DNA of 64,000 bases from Bradyrhizobium sp. AZCC 1721 (GTDB taxonomy: Bacteria > Pseudomonadota > Alphaproteobacteria > Rhizobiales > Xanthobacteraceae), in assembly GCF_036924715.1 (NCBI RefSeq), contig NZ_JAZHSB010000001.1, positions 3,339,001 to 3,403,000 of the forward strand, in the 5' to 3' direction. Below the pieces are notes generated by a model, which saw nothing but the letters and a program-made list of their open reading frames with translations, did no database searches and was not told the DNA's origin. The first letter of the stretch is position 1, and every line of letters starts with the position of its first letter. The translations under genes were made by a program, and so were the position numbers. Below, piece after piece: positions 30,820 to 39,807 of this stretch.

Positions 30820-31392
30820 TCAGGAAGCGGCCAATGCCCGAGCGATCGCAGTTTTGACCCGTGTATCTACGGGTTCGATGGATTCCGGAAAGACATCGGC
30901 GATATAGCCGTCGCGGCCGATCAGGTATTTGTGGAAGTTCCATCGTGGAACATCCTTCGGTCGCGCCTCTGCCGCCCACCTGTAGAATGGATGCGCGTTC
31001 GGTCCCTTGACGACGGCCTTCGCGGCGATCGGAAACGTGACATGGTGGTTCTGCGCCGTCGCAGTGATTTCGGTCGCGCCGCCCGGCTCCTGGCCGCCGA
31101 AATCATTGGAGGGAACGCCGACGATCATCAGGCCGCGGCCACCGAACTCGGTCCACAATTCCTGCAGGCCGCCATATTGCGGGGTGAAGCCGCAGAGCGA
31201 AGCGGTGTTGACGATCAGGATCGGCCGGCCGGCAAATTCGGAAAGTCTGATGTCGCCGCCGGCCAATCCCGGAAACGAAAACGCGTAAGCCGTGATTCGA
31301 CTCATGGCGGCCTGCGCCAGAGATTTCCTGCTCGAGGCCAGGCCTGCGATCGCGACTAGCGCCGCGGTCATCACGCTCCTGCGGTCCATCAT
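30820..31392 (-). CDS. Exported glutathione peroxidase family protein
   Basis: The protein has 190 residues from the ATG at 31392, supported by GAGG six bases upstream. The N-terminus MMDRRSVMTAALVAIAGLAS has twin arginines and a hydrophobic core, so Tat export is plausible. NTASLCGFTPQYGGLQ is the peroxidatic block with Cys67 in place of selenocysteine. The usual NQF block is changed to SNDFGGQEPG, and WNFHKYLIGRDG is the C-terminal tryptophan block. It would reduce hydroperoxides with a thioredoxin-type donor. An exported GPx is less common than the cytosolic form. Confidence 0.87.
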   Translation of the reverse strand: MMDRRSVMTAALVAIAGLASSRKSLAQAAMSRITAYAFSFPGLAGGDIRLSEFAGRPILIVNTASLCGFTPQYGGLQELWTEFGGRGLMIVGVPSNDFGGQEPGGATEITATAQNHHVTFPIAAKAVVKGPNAHPFYRWAAEARPKDVPRWNFHKYLIGRDGYIADVFPESIEPVDTRVKTAIARALAAS

Positions 31393-31464
31393 GAAAAGCC
31401 TCGGGCTGCGGTTTAGCGACCGAAGCATAGCGCGATGCGCAGGCCTCCGCCCCTCAACAAGCCG

Positions 31465-32997
31465 TTATGGCTGGACCATGCGCAGCGGGACGATGAAGTC
31501 GGTGCCTTCGCCGGTTTCGCCGCCCGTGTTGATGCCGTGATCGGACACCACGATCGAGCTGCCGGTGGTCAGCATCTCGGCGATCCGCGCAATCGCCTCG
31601 GGAGCGACGGCGATGCGGTCCAGCGCCTCGGCCGGACTGTTCGCCGCCAGCAGCAGCTTTGCCTCGGCGGGCGCTGCGCCGGGCATCCTGCCGCGCCGCG
31701 CAGCAGGGTCGGTGTTATCGATCCGCGCAGCGTTGCGGGCCGCGACCGGCAGCGAGACCACCGACCAGCGCAACAGGTTGGGATCGTTCTTGTCAGCCGC
31801 GACGGTGAACACATGGGTGCCAAGCGGCCGGTCGCTCGGCGCAATCGTCACCGGCAAATCGAACTGCGGCTTGAAGCTCTCGCGGACGTACAGCTTGGAA
31901 TCTTTGCGGCTGACAAACACCGCGATCTGGCCCGGACGCCTGGGCGGTTCGGCCCTGGGACTCTTGTCCGCGCCGGGCAGACGCGCGGTATCCTTCTTGA
32001 CCTCAGGCGCAACAACCGACGCAGCCGGTGTATCAGCGATCGCCTTCGTGGGCTCACCGGCTGCCGAGATAGCTGGCTCGGATTTCGGCGCGTCCGCCTT
32101 TGCCTCCGCGCTCGATGTATCACTGACAGGCGTTGCGTCGGACATGGTCACGACCGCGCTCGTCGGCAGAGCGCTGCCGGCATCCGCCGTGTGGGTCTGT
32201 TCGCGCAGCGGCGCCGCGTGGCCGACGGTCGATCGGAGTTCGAGGCTTGGCTCCGCATGGCCTGCGTCCGCGCCCTTGTCGCCCTTCACCGCGGGCGCAT
32301 CTGTCGTGGGATCGTCGGCGATGAGCGGCTGCGGGACGACTTTCTGCGCCACCAGCAACGGGTGCGAGAAACTGGCAGGCGTGATCTGGCCGGGCGTGAT
32401 GATGACGCGCGCGCCCATCCGGGTCCAGTTCCACATCTTTATGGCAAAGGCCGTTGGCATGCGAATGCAGCCATGCGACGCCGGATAGCCCGGCAGCACG
32501 CCGGCATGCAGCGCAATCCCCGACCAGGTGATGCGCTGCATGTAAGGCATCGGCGCGCCGCTGTAGATGTTGGAGCGGTGCATCTTGTGCTTCTGGATGA
32601 CGCTGAATACGCCCATTGGGGTCGAATGACCCTTCATGCCCGTCGACACCGGGCTTTCGGCAAACAACCCGTTGGCGTCGTAGACGCGGACCTTCTGCTG
32701 CTCGATCGAGACCGCGATAATCAACGGCCCCTGCGGTTTGGCGTTGGTCTCCTTGATGACCGCCTCGGTCTTTGCTGACGGTCGCCGTACCTTCGGTTTG
32801 CGCGGCTGCATCGGCGGCAAGGGCCGGTAATAGCCCGGATCGGAATCCTGCCAGTAGAACAGGGCCGCGGCGTCGGCTTGGGGAGCGGCGACGACGATGC
32901 CTGCCGCGGTCAACATCGCAATCTGCCAAAATCGCTGCTTCGAAATCGTCGCGCCCGCAGTACTCGCACTGAAATACCGATGCCCGCTCACGCGCAT
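31465..32997 (-). CDS. L,D-transpeptidase (YkuD) with long C-terminal extension
   Basis: The protein has 510 residues from the ATG at 32997; an upstream ATG at 33054 is possible. An N-terminal signal or anchor (residues about 22-44, ending QADAAAL) is followed by a YkuD domain (about 90-200). Its catalytic motif is HAGVLPG...SHGCIRMP, with Cys177 attacking the peptidoglycan stem peptide. From 200 to 360 the chain is low-complexity (alanine, aspartate, proline). At about 365-420 a second YkuD-like strand pattern appears (IAVFVSRKDSKLYV, then PLGTHVFTV) without any cysteine. It would make 3-3 cross-links or attach proteins to the wall. Confidence 0.9.
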   Translation of the reverse strand: MRVSGHRYFSASTAGATISKQRFWQIAMLTAAGIVVAAPQADAAALFYWQDSDPGYYRPLPPMQPRKPKVRRPSAKTEAVIKETNAKPQGPLIIAVSIEQQKVRVYDANGLFAESPVSTGMKGHSTPMGVFSVIQKHKMHRSNIYSGAPMPYMQRITWSGIALHAGVLPGYPASHGCIRMPTAFAIKMWNWTRMGARVIITPGQITPASFSHPLLVAQKVVPQPLIADDPTTDAPAVKGDKGADAGHAEPSLELRSTVGHAAPLREQTHTADAGSALPTSAVVTMSDATPVSDTSSAEAKADAPKSEPAISAAGEPTKAIADTPAASVVAPEVKKDTARLPGADKSPRAEPPRRPGQIAVFVSRKDSKLYVRESFKPQFDLPVTIAPSDRPLGTHVFTVAADKNDPNLLRWSVVSLPVAARNAARIDNTDPAARRGRMPGAAPAEAKLLLAANSPAEALDRIAVAPEAIARIAEMLTTGSSIVVSDHGINTGGETGEGTDFIVPLRMVQP

Positions 32998-33258
32998 AAT
33001 CCTCAAATCCGGGTACTCGAATCCACTGTCTTGCCTATTCGTTTGTTGTCGCAAAGGCGAAAAGCGTTCACCAGCGTAAGCCTTCTAATTCCAGCCCTTT
33101 TCGCCCCGATCGTAGCAAAAAAGCCTCACATTCCGTTAAACCGCCTGCTTGATCAGACGCCATCCATAAGGCGGTACTGCGGCCTTCAAATCCGCTGCGG
33201 CCTTCCTGTTCCACTTTCTGGCACTACATAGGCGGCGAGCCCTTCAGCGGAGATATCA

Positions 33259-33807
33259 ATGACATCCAAGGCCATCGTTAAGTGCGACAGGAAGTGGAGA
33301 AGCGTGGCCTTGGTGGTGTTGGCGCTGACATTGTGGCACGCGGGCCCGGCGTCGGCCGCCGATGAGCCCGACCTGATCTTTCGCCGCTCGACCGTATTCA
33401 AGTGGCTGAGCCCCAACGATAAGCTTGCGACCTATGCGGTCGACGACCCCGAGGTCGAGGGGGTGGCCTGTCACTTCACGGTGCCGGAAAAGGGCGGCTT
33501 CAAGGGCTGGCTTGGCCTTGCCGAGGAAGTCTCGGATATCTCGCTGGCGTGCCGCCAGATCGGCCCCATCAAGTTCAAGCACAGCCTGGAGCAGGGCGAC
33601 GATATGTTCCGCCAGCGCCGCTCGCTGTTCTTTAAGAAGATGCAGATCGTTCGCGGCTGCGACGCCAAACGCAATGTACTGGTCTACATGGTCTATTCGG
33701 ACAAGCTGATCGAAGGTTCACCCAAAAACTCCACCTCCTCAGTGCCGATCATGCCCTGGGGTGCCACTGAGGCAGCGGTTCAGAAATGCGGTGAATTCAT
33801 CCAGTAA
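33259..33807 (+). CDS. creA: CreA family periplasmic protein
   Basis: The 182-residue protein matches CreA: a signal peptide ending GPASAADE (residues about 27-34), then DPEVEGVACHFTVPEKGG (the family block D-P-x-V-x-G-V-x-C-H), VSDISLACRQIGPI, and a C-terminal YMVYSDKLIEGSPKNSTSSVPI block. Three to four cysteines suggest disulfides. The function of CreA is not established. The start ATG has GGAG six bases upstream. No creBCD genes are nearby. Confidence 0.92.
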   Translation: MTSKAIVKCDRKWRSVALVVLALTLWHAGPASAADEPDLIFRRSTVFKWLSPNDKLATYAVDDPEVEGVACHFTVPEKGGFKGWLGLAEEVSDISLACRQIGPIKFKHSLEQGDDMFRQRRSLFFKKMQIVRGCDAKRNVLVYMVYSDKLIEGSPKNSTSSVPIMPWGATEAAVQKCGEFIQ

Positions 33808-34552
33808 GTCCGATACCGCCCGGATCCGAGATCGGATCCAGGATGAGGGTATCAAGCTTACCGCTTGAGCGGATTGGAATATTGGCGGGCCTCCAGGCCG
33901 GGCCCGACCTTGCGGTCGCGGCAGCCGACCAGATGCACGAATTTCTGCGGCGCAGAGACATTGCCGCGAAATTCGCCGCCTTGTTGTGACATCGCGCCAC
34001 AAAGGCTCACAGGATGCTCTGAGGCTTTTCCGTGGCGCTCTGTCTTCGAGGAAGGATTGATCCGCTGTTCGGAGCCGTTACTTCCAGACCAATTTTCACT
34101 TCCAGACAAATTTTCACCCACCGGCTGGCCGGGTTTGCGGGTCGGGGGTGCACTGTTGCCATTGCCCACGACTACTGTCCTTTGTTGAGGAAGGCTCACA
34201 ACGCACAGGCACGCGGAAGGTTGCGTGGCATTCGCTGAGTCGGACGAATCGAAGCTTCGGTTCATCCGATCTGCCAGCGAGCGAGGCAGTTCTCGTCCAT
34301 TGGACGGAGGCCAAAGTGGCCGCAATGGCCAGCTTGCGGAGTTCCGCCTGAGCATCTCAAATACGAGCGTCCCGGCTGAATTCATTGGATTTTTCCCGCT
34401 ATTGTTTCGTCCGACAGGGCCGACGAAACAATTCTCCTGCGCGACGAAACCATTTTTCGTTTTTGGCGCAGATGTCTGGAAACAGCCGAGACCTATTAGG
34501 TGGCCAACGAGACGGCAGGCACCGCCAGCCACTGATAACCGGAGACAGTCAG
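33808..34552. other. Intergenic region without a convincing gene
   Basis: About 745 bases. Open frames exist on both strands (the longest, 33858-34532 minus, 224 codons) but their translations are low-complexity and I recognise no family. It includes an 18-base tandem repeat (34080-34115) and repeated CGACGAAAC words near 34420-34450. Composition is less G+C-rich than the surroundings. It may be decayed sequence or hold an unrecognised RNA. Confidence 0.5.
34080..34115. repeat. 18-base tandem repeat, two copies
   Basis: ACTTCCAGACCAATTTTC (34080-34097) is followed directly by ACTTCCAGACAAATTTTC, differing at one position. It lies in the gene-poor stretch between creA and the small exported peptide. 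Confidence 0.85.
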
Positions 34553-34702
34553 ATGCGGACCATCAGCTTCATCCTCGCCTTGGTCTTCATCCTGGCTGGT
34601 CCCTCGATGGCTGGTTCTTCGGATCAAGGCCTGCCGGGGATTGGCACCTTCGCCTATAACGGTTCGCCGGTTGCGGCTCCGATGGTCGTGGCGGCCAACT
34701 GA
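34553..34702 (+). CDS. Small exported peptide (49 residues)
   Basis: The ATG at 34553 has GGAGA about eight bases upstream. The product is 49 residues: a clear signal peptide (MRTISFILALVFILAGPSMA) and a mature part of about 29 residues beginning GSSDQGLPGIGTF and ending PMVVAAN. There are no cysteines. Function unknown. The next gene, also exported, starts 45 bases downstream on the same strand, so the two may be cotranscribed. Confidence 0.68.
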   Translation: MRTISFILALVFILAGPSMAGSSDQGLPGIGTFAYNGSPVAAPMVVAAN

Positions 34703-34746
34703 GCGTAGCGGATCCTTTGCAACGAGATCGCCGATAAAGGCTCGGT

Positions 34747-35145
34747 ATGTTCGTACGCATCTGTTCTGCTGTAATCTTTGCGTCTCTTCTTCTCAGCGGC
34801 GCGGCGCAGGCTCAAGTCCAGTTTCAGCCGCCGCAGACCTCGTTCCGTTCCCTGTTCAAGCTGCCTGATCCGCGCGGCGAATTCGTGCGGCTCTGCGCGC
34901 CCCACATGGTCGGACGCTGGGCGCATCCCGAAAGGGTTTGCGGCTGCCTGCACGACTACGCCGCCGCGACCGTGGAAGATGCCGACCTGCGCGAAGCGCT
35001 GCTGCGCGGCATCAGCGAGACCGGGGTGCCGACGATCGAGACCGCGTGGGTGCCGGCGTCGAAGCGATCCGAGATCGGCCCGACCTTCACCAAGATCGCC
35101 AAGCCGACGCTGCAATGCATGTTCGAGCCGGCGACGAACCAGTAA
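34747..35145 (+). CDS. Hypothetical exported protein, cysteine-containing
   Basis: The 132-residue protein has a signal peptide (SAVIFASLLLSGAAQAQ, cleavage near residue 22) and a soluble domain with FVRLCAPHMVGRW, ERVCGCLHDYAAATV and LQCMFEP. Four cysteines (three of them close together) may form disulfides or bind a ligand. I do not recognise the family. AAGG precedes the ATG. Nearby genes on this strand also encode exported proteins. Confidence 0.78.
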   Translation: MFVRICSAVIFASLLLSGAAQAQVQFQPPQTSFRSLFKLPDPRGEFVRLCAPHMVGRWAHPERVCGCLHDYAAATVEDADLREALLRGISETGVPTIETAWVPASKRSEIGPTFTKIAKPTLQCMFEPATNQ

Positions 35146-35329
35146 GCGCGGCTCGCAAATACTTTCCGCCCTTAAGTCTACCGCGTAATAGCTGCTCAGA
35201 GCTATTCGCTCGGCGACTTCCTGGCACACCAGCGCGCGAACGCGATGCGCTGTGGCGCGGGGTCGTCGGTCGATACGGAAGCTGGTAGGTTGGGCTCCGT
35301 ATCGAGACCGATTGCACAAGGGAGTTGTC

Positions 35330-35779
35330 ATGAAATCTCTTTTTGTCGGCCTGATCGGCCTATTGTCGCTGGCCATATCTCCGGCGGTCGCCGCCGACGC
35401 TACGACACAGGAAGCCAACAAGAAGTCCGTGCTCGAATTTTACGATGCGGCTCTCAATCGGAAGGATTTTGATGCCGCGGCGAAGTTTTTCGGGCCGCAT
35501 TACATTCAGCACAATCCGACGGCGCCGGATGGCATCGAGGGCTTCAAGGCCTTCCTCGGTTTCCTCCGCGAGAAATTTCCGGACTCCCGCAGCGAGATCA
35601 AGCGCGCTTTTGCCGATGGCGACTACGTGATCGTCCACGTCCATAGCGTGCGCGAGAAAGGCACGCGCGGCCGCGCCATCGTCGACATTTTCAGGCTGGA
35701 GAACGGCAAGATCGTCGAGCACTGGGATGTCGTGCAGGAAATTCCCGAGAAGGCCGCCAACACCAACGGCATGTTCTAG
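35330..35779 (+). CDS. Exported SnoaL/NTF2-like protein
   Basis: The 149-residue protein has a signal peptide (FVGLIGLLSLAISPAVAADA, cleavage near 22) and an NTF2-like fold of the SnoaL type. VLEFYDAALNRKDFDAAAKFF is the helical start, YIQHNPTAPDGIEGFKAFL the classic QHNP block, and FRLENGKIVEHWDVVQEIP the final strand. Such proteins bind small hydrophobic ligands or isomerise them; the substrate is unknown. The start at 35330 has GGGAG five bases upstream and restores a proper signal peptide, unlike the longer frame from 35252. Confidence 0.87.
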   Translation: MKSLFVGLIGLLSLAISPAVAADATTQEANKKSVLEFYDAALNRKDFDAAAKFFGPHYIQHNPTAPDGIEGFKAFLGFLREKFPDSRSEIKRAFADGDYVIVHVHSVREKGTRGRAIVDIFRLENGKIVEHWDVVQEIPEKAANTNGMF

Positions 35780-35795
35780 GCCGGTGCGATCGCCG

Positions 35796-36056
35796 CTAGC
35801 GCTTCTTCGTCCCCAGCCGCGGAATGCACTTGCGGGTGCGGAGCACGCCTGATGTCGTCATTTGCGAGCCCTGGACTTCCTTGATTTGTCCCGTCGGACA
35901 CGATCCATCATCGACGAGGACGCGCTGGCCGAGCCTGAGGTCGACAATGTCCTGCTCGCGTGAGACCGTTTGGGCGAGGGCCGTCGTTGCATGGCTGACC
36001 ACGCCTGCGATCAATGCACCGATGACGAGATACGAGACGTTGCGATGGCCGGGCAT
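35796..36056 (-). CDS. Small hypothetical exported protein
   Basis: The protein has 86 residues: a hydrophobic signal (YLVIGALIAGVVSHATTALAQ) followed by a short mature domain with LRLGQRVLVDDGSCPTGQIKEV and a second cysteine in TRKCIPRLG. The two cysteines could form one disulfide. I recall similar short proteins as common in Bradyrhizobium genomes, with no known function. It converges on the SnoaL-like gene. Confidence 0.78.
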   Translation of the reverse strand: MPGHRNVSYLVIGALIAGVVSHATTALAQTVSREQDIVDLRLGQRVLVDDGSCPTGQIKEVQGSQMTTSGVLRTRKCIPRLGTKKR

Positions 36057-36144
36057 TGGGTATTTCCGTTCGTGAAGTTGATTTTGACTATCGAGCTTAG
36101 TGACGCGGCCGCGATTCTGATAGGGTGCCGGCCGGCGCGAGTGG

Positions 36145-37650
36145 TCACGTCACGGCCTTCAGCCGTTTGACCTTGCCAGTTCCAGCGTTGTTCGGCTTGC
36201 CGTTTGCCTGCAAGGCGGCCAGCGATGATTTCGCGAGTCGCTCGGCCGACGCGATCAGTTGTGGCAGCTTGTGGCCGGCAAAGCCGAGGACGAAGCCGGC
36301 AAGCGGGCGTGCGCGGAAATAAGTTTCCGCCAGCAGCCAACCTGCGACGCCGGCCTCGGCCTTTGCCTGTGCGGCAACCAGCGGATCGGTCGAGGGATCG
36401 AACCGCGCGACCAGATGCAGGCCCTGCGAGGGCACCGGCACCGATAGCGCTCCATTCGACGTGGTCGACAGGGTCGAAGCCAGCACGTCCCGCGCTTCGC
36501 GATAGATCCCGCGCACCCGGCGCAGGTTGGCCGCGAACGCGCCGGAATTCAGCATGTCTGCGACGGCGCCTTCGAGCAGCGTGCCGGGAAAGCGGTCGAG
36601 CGCGGCACGGGCTGTCGTCACCGGCCCGACGAGCCGCTCGGGCAGCGCGCAGTAGCCGATGCGCAATCCAGGGAACAATGTCTTTGCAAACGTGCCCATG
36701 TAGATGACGCGCGAGAGATGATCGATGCCGGCGAGCGACAGCAGCGGCGCGCCGTCATATCGAAATTCGCTGTCATAGTCGTCTTCAATCACGAAGGCGC
36801 CGGCATCCCTTGCCCAGTCGAGCAGTTCGAGCCGCCGCGCCATCGACATCTGCACGCCGAGCGGAAACTGGTGCGACGGTGTGACGTAGGCCGCGCCGGC
36901 GGCGGGCCCGAGCGCGCGGCCCCTGGCTATGATCATGCCGGAGGCGTCGACCGGCACCGAGATGGGGCGCAGGCCGCAATGCTCGATCGCCCTTCGTGCG
37001 GCGGGATAGCCGGGGTCTTCGCACCAGATCTGATCGCCGGATTTCAGGATCGCGCCCAGCACGATCCGTAAGCTATGCTGCGTTCCCGACGTCAGCATGA
37101 TCTGGTCGGGATCGCAGCGCAGCCCACGCGCCGACAACAAGTGATCGGCGATCGCGGCGCGGAGTTCGCGGCTGCCCCTGGGGTCGCCGTATTGAAGGTG
37201 CTCGGTGCCGAACGCGCGCATGCGCCGGCCGGCAAACGACCTGAAGCGCTGCAGCGCCCGTTCGTCGATGTGCGTGCAGCCGAGCGCCAGCGGGCCTTGT
37301 TGCGGCGGCTCGATCGCGATCTTCGTCCTGCGAGCGTCATGGACGCGGGCGGGAATACGCGCGGCGACGAAAGTGCCGGATCCGACGGTGGCTACCGCAA
37401 AACCGTCCGCGATCAGGCGCTCATAGGCTGACGTGACGGCGTTGCGGCGGAAGCCGGTCTGCTTCGCAAGCGTGCGCGACGGCGGCAGCGGCTCGCCGGG
37501 CTTTGCAATTCCGCCCGTGATGGCGTGGCACAGCGCCTGATAGAGCCGGTGCGGGGCCGAGGCGCCCGGCGTCACGTGAGGGCCGGAGAGATCGAGCGCG
37601 AGCTCGGCCTTGCGTCGCGCCGGCGGAGAATTGGTCGGAATTTTTCGCAT
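36145..37650 (-). CDS. MocR/PdxR family regulator (GntR HTH fused to aminotransferase fold)
   Basis: The 501-residue protein has an N-terminal GntR winged helix (GKPGEPLPPSRTLAKQTG-type pattern at about 47-70, then RNAVTSAYERLIADGF) and a fold-type I aminotransferase domain. ALGCTHID, TSGTQHSLRIVL, DDYDSEFRYDG and GTFAKTLFPGLRIG are visible; the lysine of the last motif would hold PLP. Members sense PLP or an aminated ligand and control divergent genes, here probably the PNPOx-like gene at 37726. The start at 37650 was preferred to 37695. Three AATTGG words lie near its start (see findings). Confidence 0.9.
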   Translation of the reverse strand: MRKIPTNSPPARRKAELALDLSGPHVTPGASAPHRLYQALCHAITGGIAKPGEPLPPSRTLAKQTGFRRNAVTSAYERLIADGFAVATVGSGTFVAARIPARVHDARRTKIAIEPPQQGPLALGCTHIDERALQRFRSFAGRRMRAFGTEHLQYGDPRGSRELRAAIADHLLSARGLRCDPDQIMLTSGTQHSLRIVLGAILKSGDQIWCEDPGYPAARRAIEHCGLRPISVPVDASGMIIARGRALGPAAGAAYVTPSHQFPLGVQMSMARRLELLDWARDAGAFVIEDDYDSEFRYDGAPLLSLAGIDHLSRVIYMGTFAKTLFPGLRIGYCALPERLVGPVTTARAALDRFPGTLLEGAVADMLNSGAFAANLRRVRGIYREARDVLASTLSTTSNGALSVPVPSQGLHLVARFDPSTDPLVAAQAKAEAGVAGWLLAETYFRARPLAGFVLGFAGHKLPQLIASAERLAKSSLAALQANGKPNNAGTGKVKRLKAVT

Positions 37651-37725
37651 CGAATTGGCACTATCGCAGACCAAATTGGCCGGTACAACTCTCAACGACC
37701 GCTCACCGATCCAACAGGAGCTGCC

Positions 37726-38451
37726 GTGACCGAAGCCGTGACCGCCGACGTATATCCGTTATCGCCGCGCAACCAGGTGAAGCGCCGTCATGATCGCGGC
37801 TTCTACGACCACGCCACCGTGCACGGCCTGCTCGACGCCTCGATGCTGTGCCACGTCTCCTACGTGATCGACGGCCAGCCCTATTGCACGCCGACATTCT
37901 TCTGGCGGGAAGGGAGCAAGCTGTACTGGCATGGCAGCAGCGCCAGCCGCATGCTGCGAAACCAGTCCGAGGGCGAGAGGGTCTGCCTCACGGTTGCGCA
38001 TCTCGATAGCCTGGTGCTGGCCCGCTGCGGCTTCAACCATTCGGCGGATTACCGCGCCGTGATGGCCTTCGGCATCGCCTATCTCGTCACCGATCCGGTG
38101 GAGAAGGAGCGCGCGCTCGTCGCCATGGTCGACCGGTTCTTTCCCGATCGAACCGCGACGTTAAGGCAAAGCACGGCACAGGAGATCAAGGCGACATCGG
38201 TGATCGCGATGGAAATCGAGCAGGCGTCCGCCAAGATCAGGTCGAAGGGTGTCGCCGACGACGAGGAAGACTATGAACTGCCTGTTTATGCCGAGCGTAT
38301 TCCGGTGCGCACGGTGCTGGGCCGGCCGGAACCCTGTCCGCGGCTTCTCGACGGCGTCGAGCGGCCGGCCTCGCTGAACGGCTATTCAGAAGGCCGCCTG
38401 CTCGAAGATGCATTGCGGGATGCGCATTTTGCGCATTACGCCGGCGGCTGA
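37726..38451 (+). CDS. Pyridoxamine 5'-phosphate oxidase family (split-barrel flavin) protein
   Basis: The 241-residue protein has a GTG start supported by AGGAG five bases upstream. It has the FMN-binding split-barrel pattern: DHATVHGLLDASMLCHVSYV, GQPYCTPTFFWREG, LYWHGSSASRM and VCLTVAHLDSLVLARCGF. It is a member of the nitroimidazole-resistance/PNPOx superfamily rather than authentic PdxH, so B6 metabolism is only suggested by the divergent MocR regulator. An M20 peptidase gene follows 57 bases downstream and probably shares the transcript. Confidence 0.87.
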   Translation: MTEAVTADVYPLSPRNQVKRRHDRGFYDHATVHGLLDASMLCHVSYVIDGQPYCTPTFFWREGSKLYWHGSSASRMLRNQSEGERVCLTVAHLDSLVLARCGFNHSADYRAVMAFGIAYLVTDPVEKERALVAMVDRFFPDRTATLRQSTAQEIKATSVIAMEIEQASAKIRSKGVADDEEDYELPVYAERIPVRTVLGRPEPCPRLLDGVERPASLNGYSEGRLLEDALRDAHFAHYAGG

Positions 38452-38508
38452 GATCGGGGTAGGGTGCGCACTCCCGACTTCCTGGAATTCCTTTACTGGA
38501 GCTGCCGC

Positions 38509-39786
38509 ATGACGACCGATACGCAACAAAGAATCCTCGACGCCGTCGACGCCGGCTTTGATGCGCAACTGGCGACGACGAAGGATTTCGTTGCGATCCC
38601 CTCGACCCGTGGCGCCGAAGGACCGTGCCAGGACATGATCGGCGATCTCCTGCGCCAGCGTGGCTACGAGGTCGACGATTGGCATATCGACGTCGAGGAT
38701 TTGAAGGATCTGCGCGGCTTCGGCCCGATCGAGCATGATTTTTCCAAGGCGCGCACGGTGGTGGGTACGTACCGTCCCGCGAACATTTCAGGCAAATCGC
38801 TGATCCTGCAGGGCCATTGCGACGTGGTGCCGGCAGGTCCCCTCGACATGTGGGAAACGCCGCCGTTCTCGCCCGCCATCAAGGACGGCAGGATGTACGG
38901 CCGCGGCGCCTGCGACATGAAATCCGGCACCATCGGCGCACTCTATGCGCTGGATGCGATCAAGGCCGCTGGGCTAAGGCCAGCGGCGCGCATCCATTTT
39001 CAATCCGTGATCGAGGAAGAATCGACCGGCGTCGGCGCGCTCTCGACCTTGCAGCGCGGTTATCGCGCGGACGCCTGCTTCATCCCGGAGCCGACGGGCG
39101 AGACCATGGTGCGCTCGCAGGTCGGCGTGATCTGGTTTCGCCTGAAGGTGTGCGGCTTCCCGGTTCATGTGTTCGAGGCCGGCGCCGGCGCCAACGCGAT
39201 CATGGCGGCGTATCATTTGATCCACGCGCTGCAGAAGCTCGAGGCCGACTGGAACGAGCGCGCCAGGGCGGACCGCCATTTCAAGGCGGTCGCCCATCCG
39301 CTCAACTTCAACCCCGGCATCATCAAGGGCGGCGACTGGGCCTCCAGTGTGCCGGCCTGGTGCGACGTCGATTGCCGCATCGCAGTCCTGCCGGGCTGGT
39401 CGATCGCCGAATGCCAGAAGGAGATTTTGGCCTGCGTGTCGGCGGCGGCGCGCGATCACCGATTCCTCTCCAACAATCCGCCGCAGGTCGAATGGTCGGG
39501 CTTTTTGTCGGAGGGTTATGAGCTGACGAACTCGGCTGAGCCGGAAGCCGCCTTCGCAAAAGCGTTCGACGCCGTCTATGGCGGCGTGGTGCCGGATCGC
39601 GCGTTCACCGCGCTGACCGATACCCGGTTCTACGGGTTGAATTACAACATCCCGAGCCTCTGCTTCGGTGCGAAGGGCGCCGCGATGCACGGCTTCAACG
39701 AATATGTCGAGCTGGACTCGTTGCGAAAGTCGACCAAAGCAACCGCGCTGTTCATCGCGGAATGGTGCGGTGTGGAGAAGGCTTAA
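38509..39786 (+). CDS. M20 family metallopeptidase (ArgE/DapE type)
   Basis: The 425-residue enzyme is related to acetylornithine deacetylase and succinyl-diaminopimelate desuccinylase. Metal-binding motifs are visible: GHCDVVPAG (His, Asp), GRGACDMKSG (bridging Asp), IEEESTG (catalytic and metal Glu) and a C-terminal AAMHGFNEYV (His). A dimerisation domain lies between. It hydrolyses an N-acyl or peptide bond of unknown substrate. The start at 38509 has GGAG seven bases upstream. Cotranscription with the PNPOx-like gene under MocR control is inferred. Confidence 0.9.
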   Translation: MTTDTQQRILDAVDAGFDAQLATTKDFVAIPSTRGAEGPCQDMIGDLLRQRGYEVDDWHIDVEDLKDLRGFGPIEHDFSKARTVVGTYRPANISGKSLILQGHCDVVPAGPLDMWETPPFSPAIKDGRMYGRGACDMKSGTIGALYALDAIKAAGLRPAARIHFQSVIEEESTGVGALSTLQRGYRADACFIPEPTGETMVRSQVGVIWFRLKVCGFPVHVFEAGAGANAIMAAYHLIHALQKLEADWNERARADRHFKAVAHPLNFNPGIIKGGDWASSVPAWCDVDCRIAVLPGWSIAECQKEILACVSAAARDHRFLSNNPPQVEWSGFLSEGYELTNSAEPEAAFAKAFDAVYGGVVPDRAFTALTDTRFYGLNYNIPSLCFGAKGAAMHGFNEYVELDSLRKSTKATALFIAEWCGVEKA

Positions 39787-39807
39787 ACTGAGCCACGAAG
39801 TTCGATG

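Noticed and set aside
33858-34532. 224-codon minus-strand frame in the gene-poor stretch
   Set aside because: It has no ribosome site, biased composition (N, S, G, P) and no resemblance to a known domain; the last 44 codons look slightly better but are not enough.
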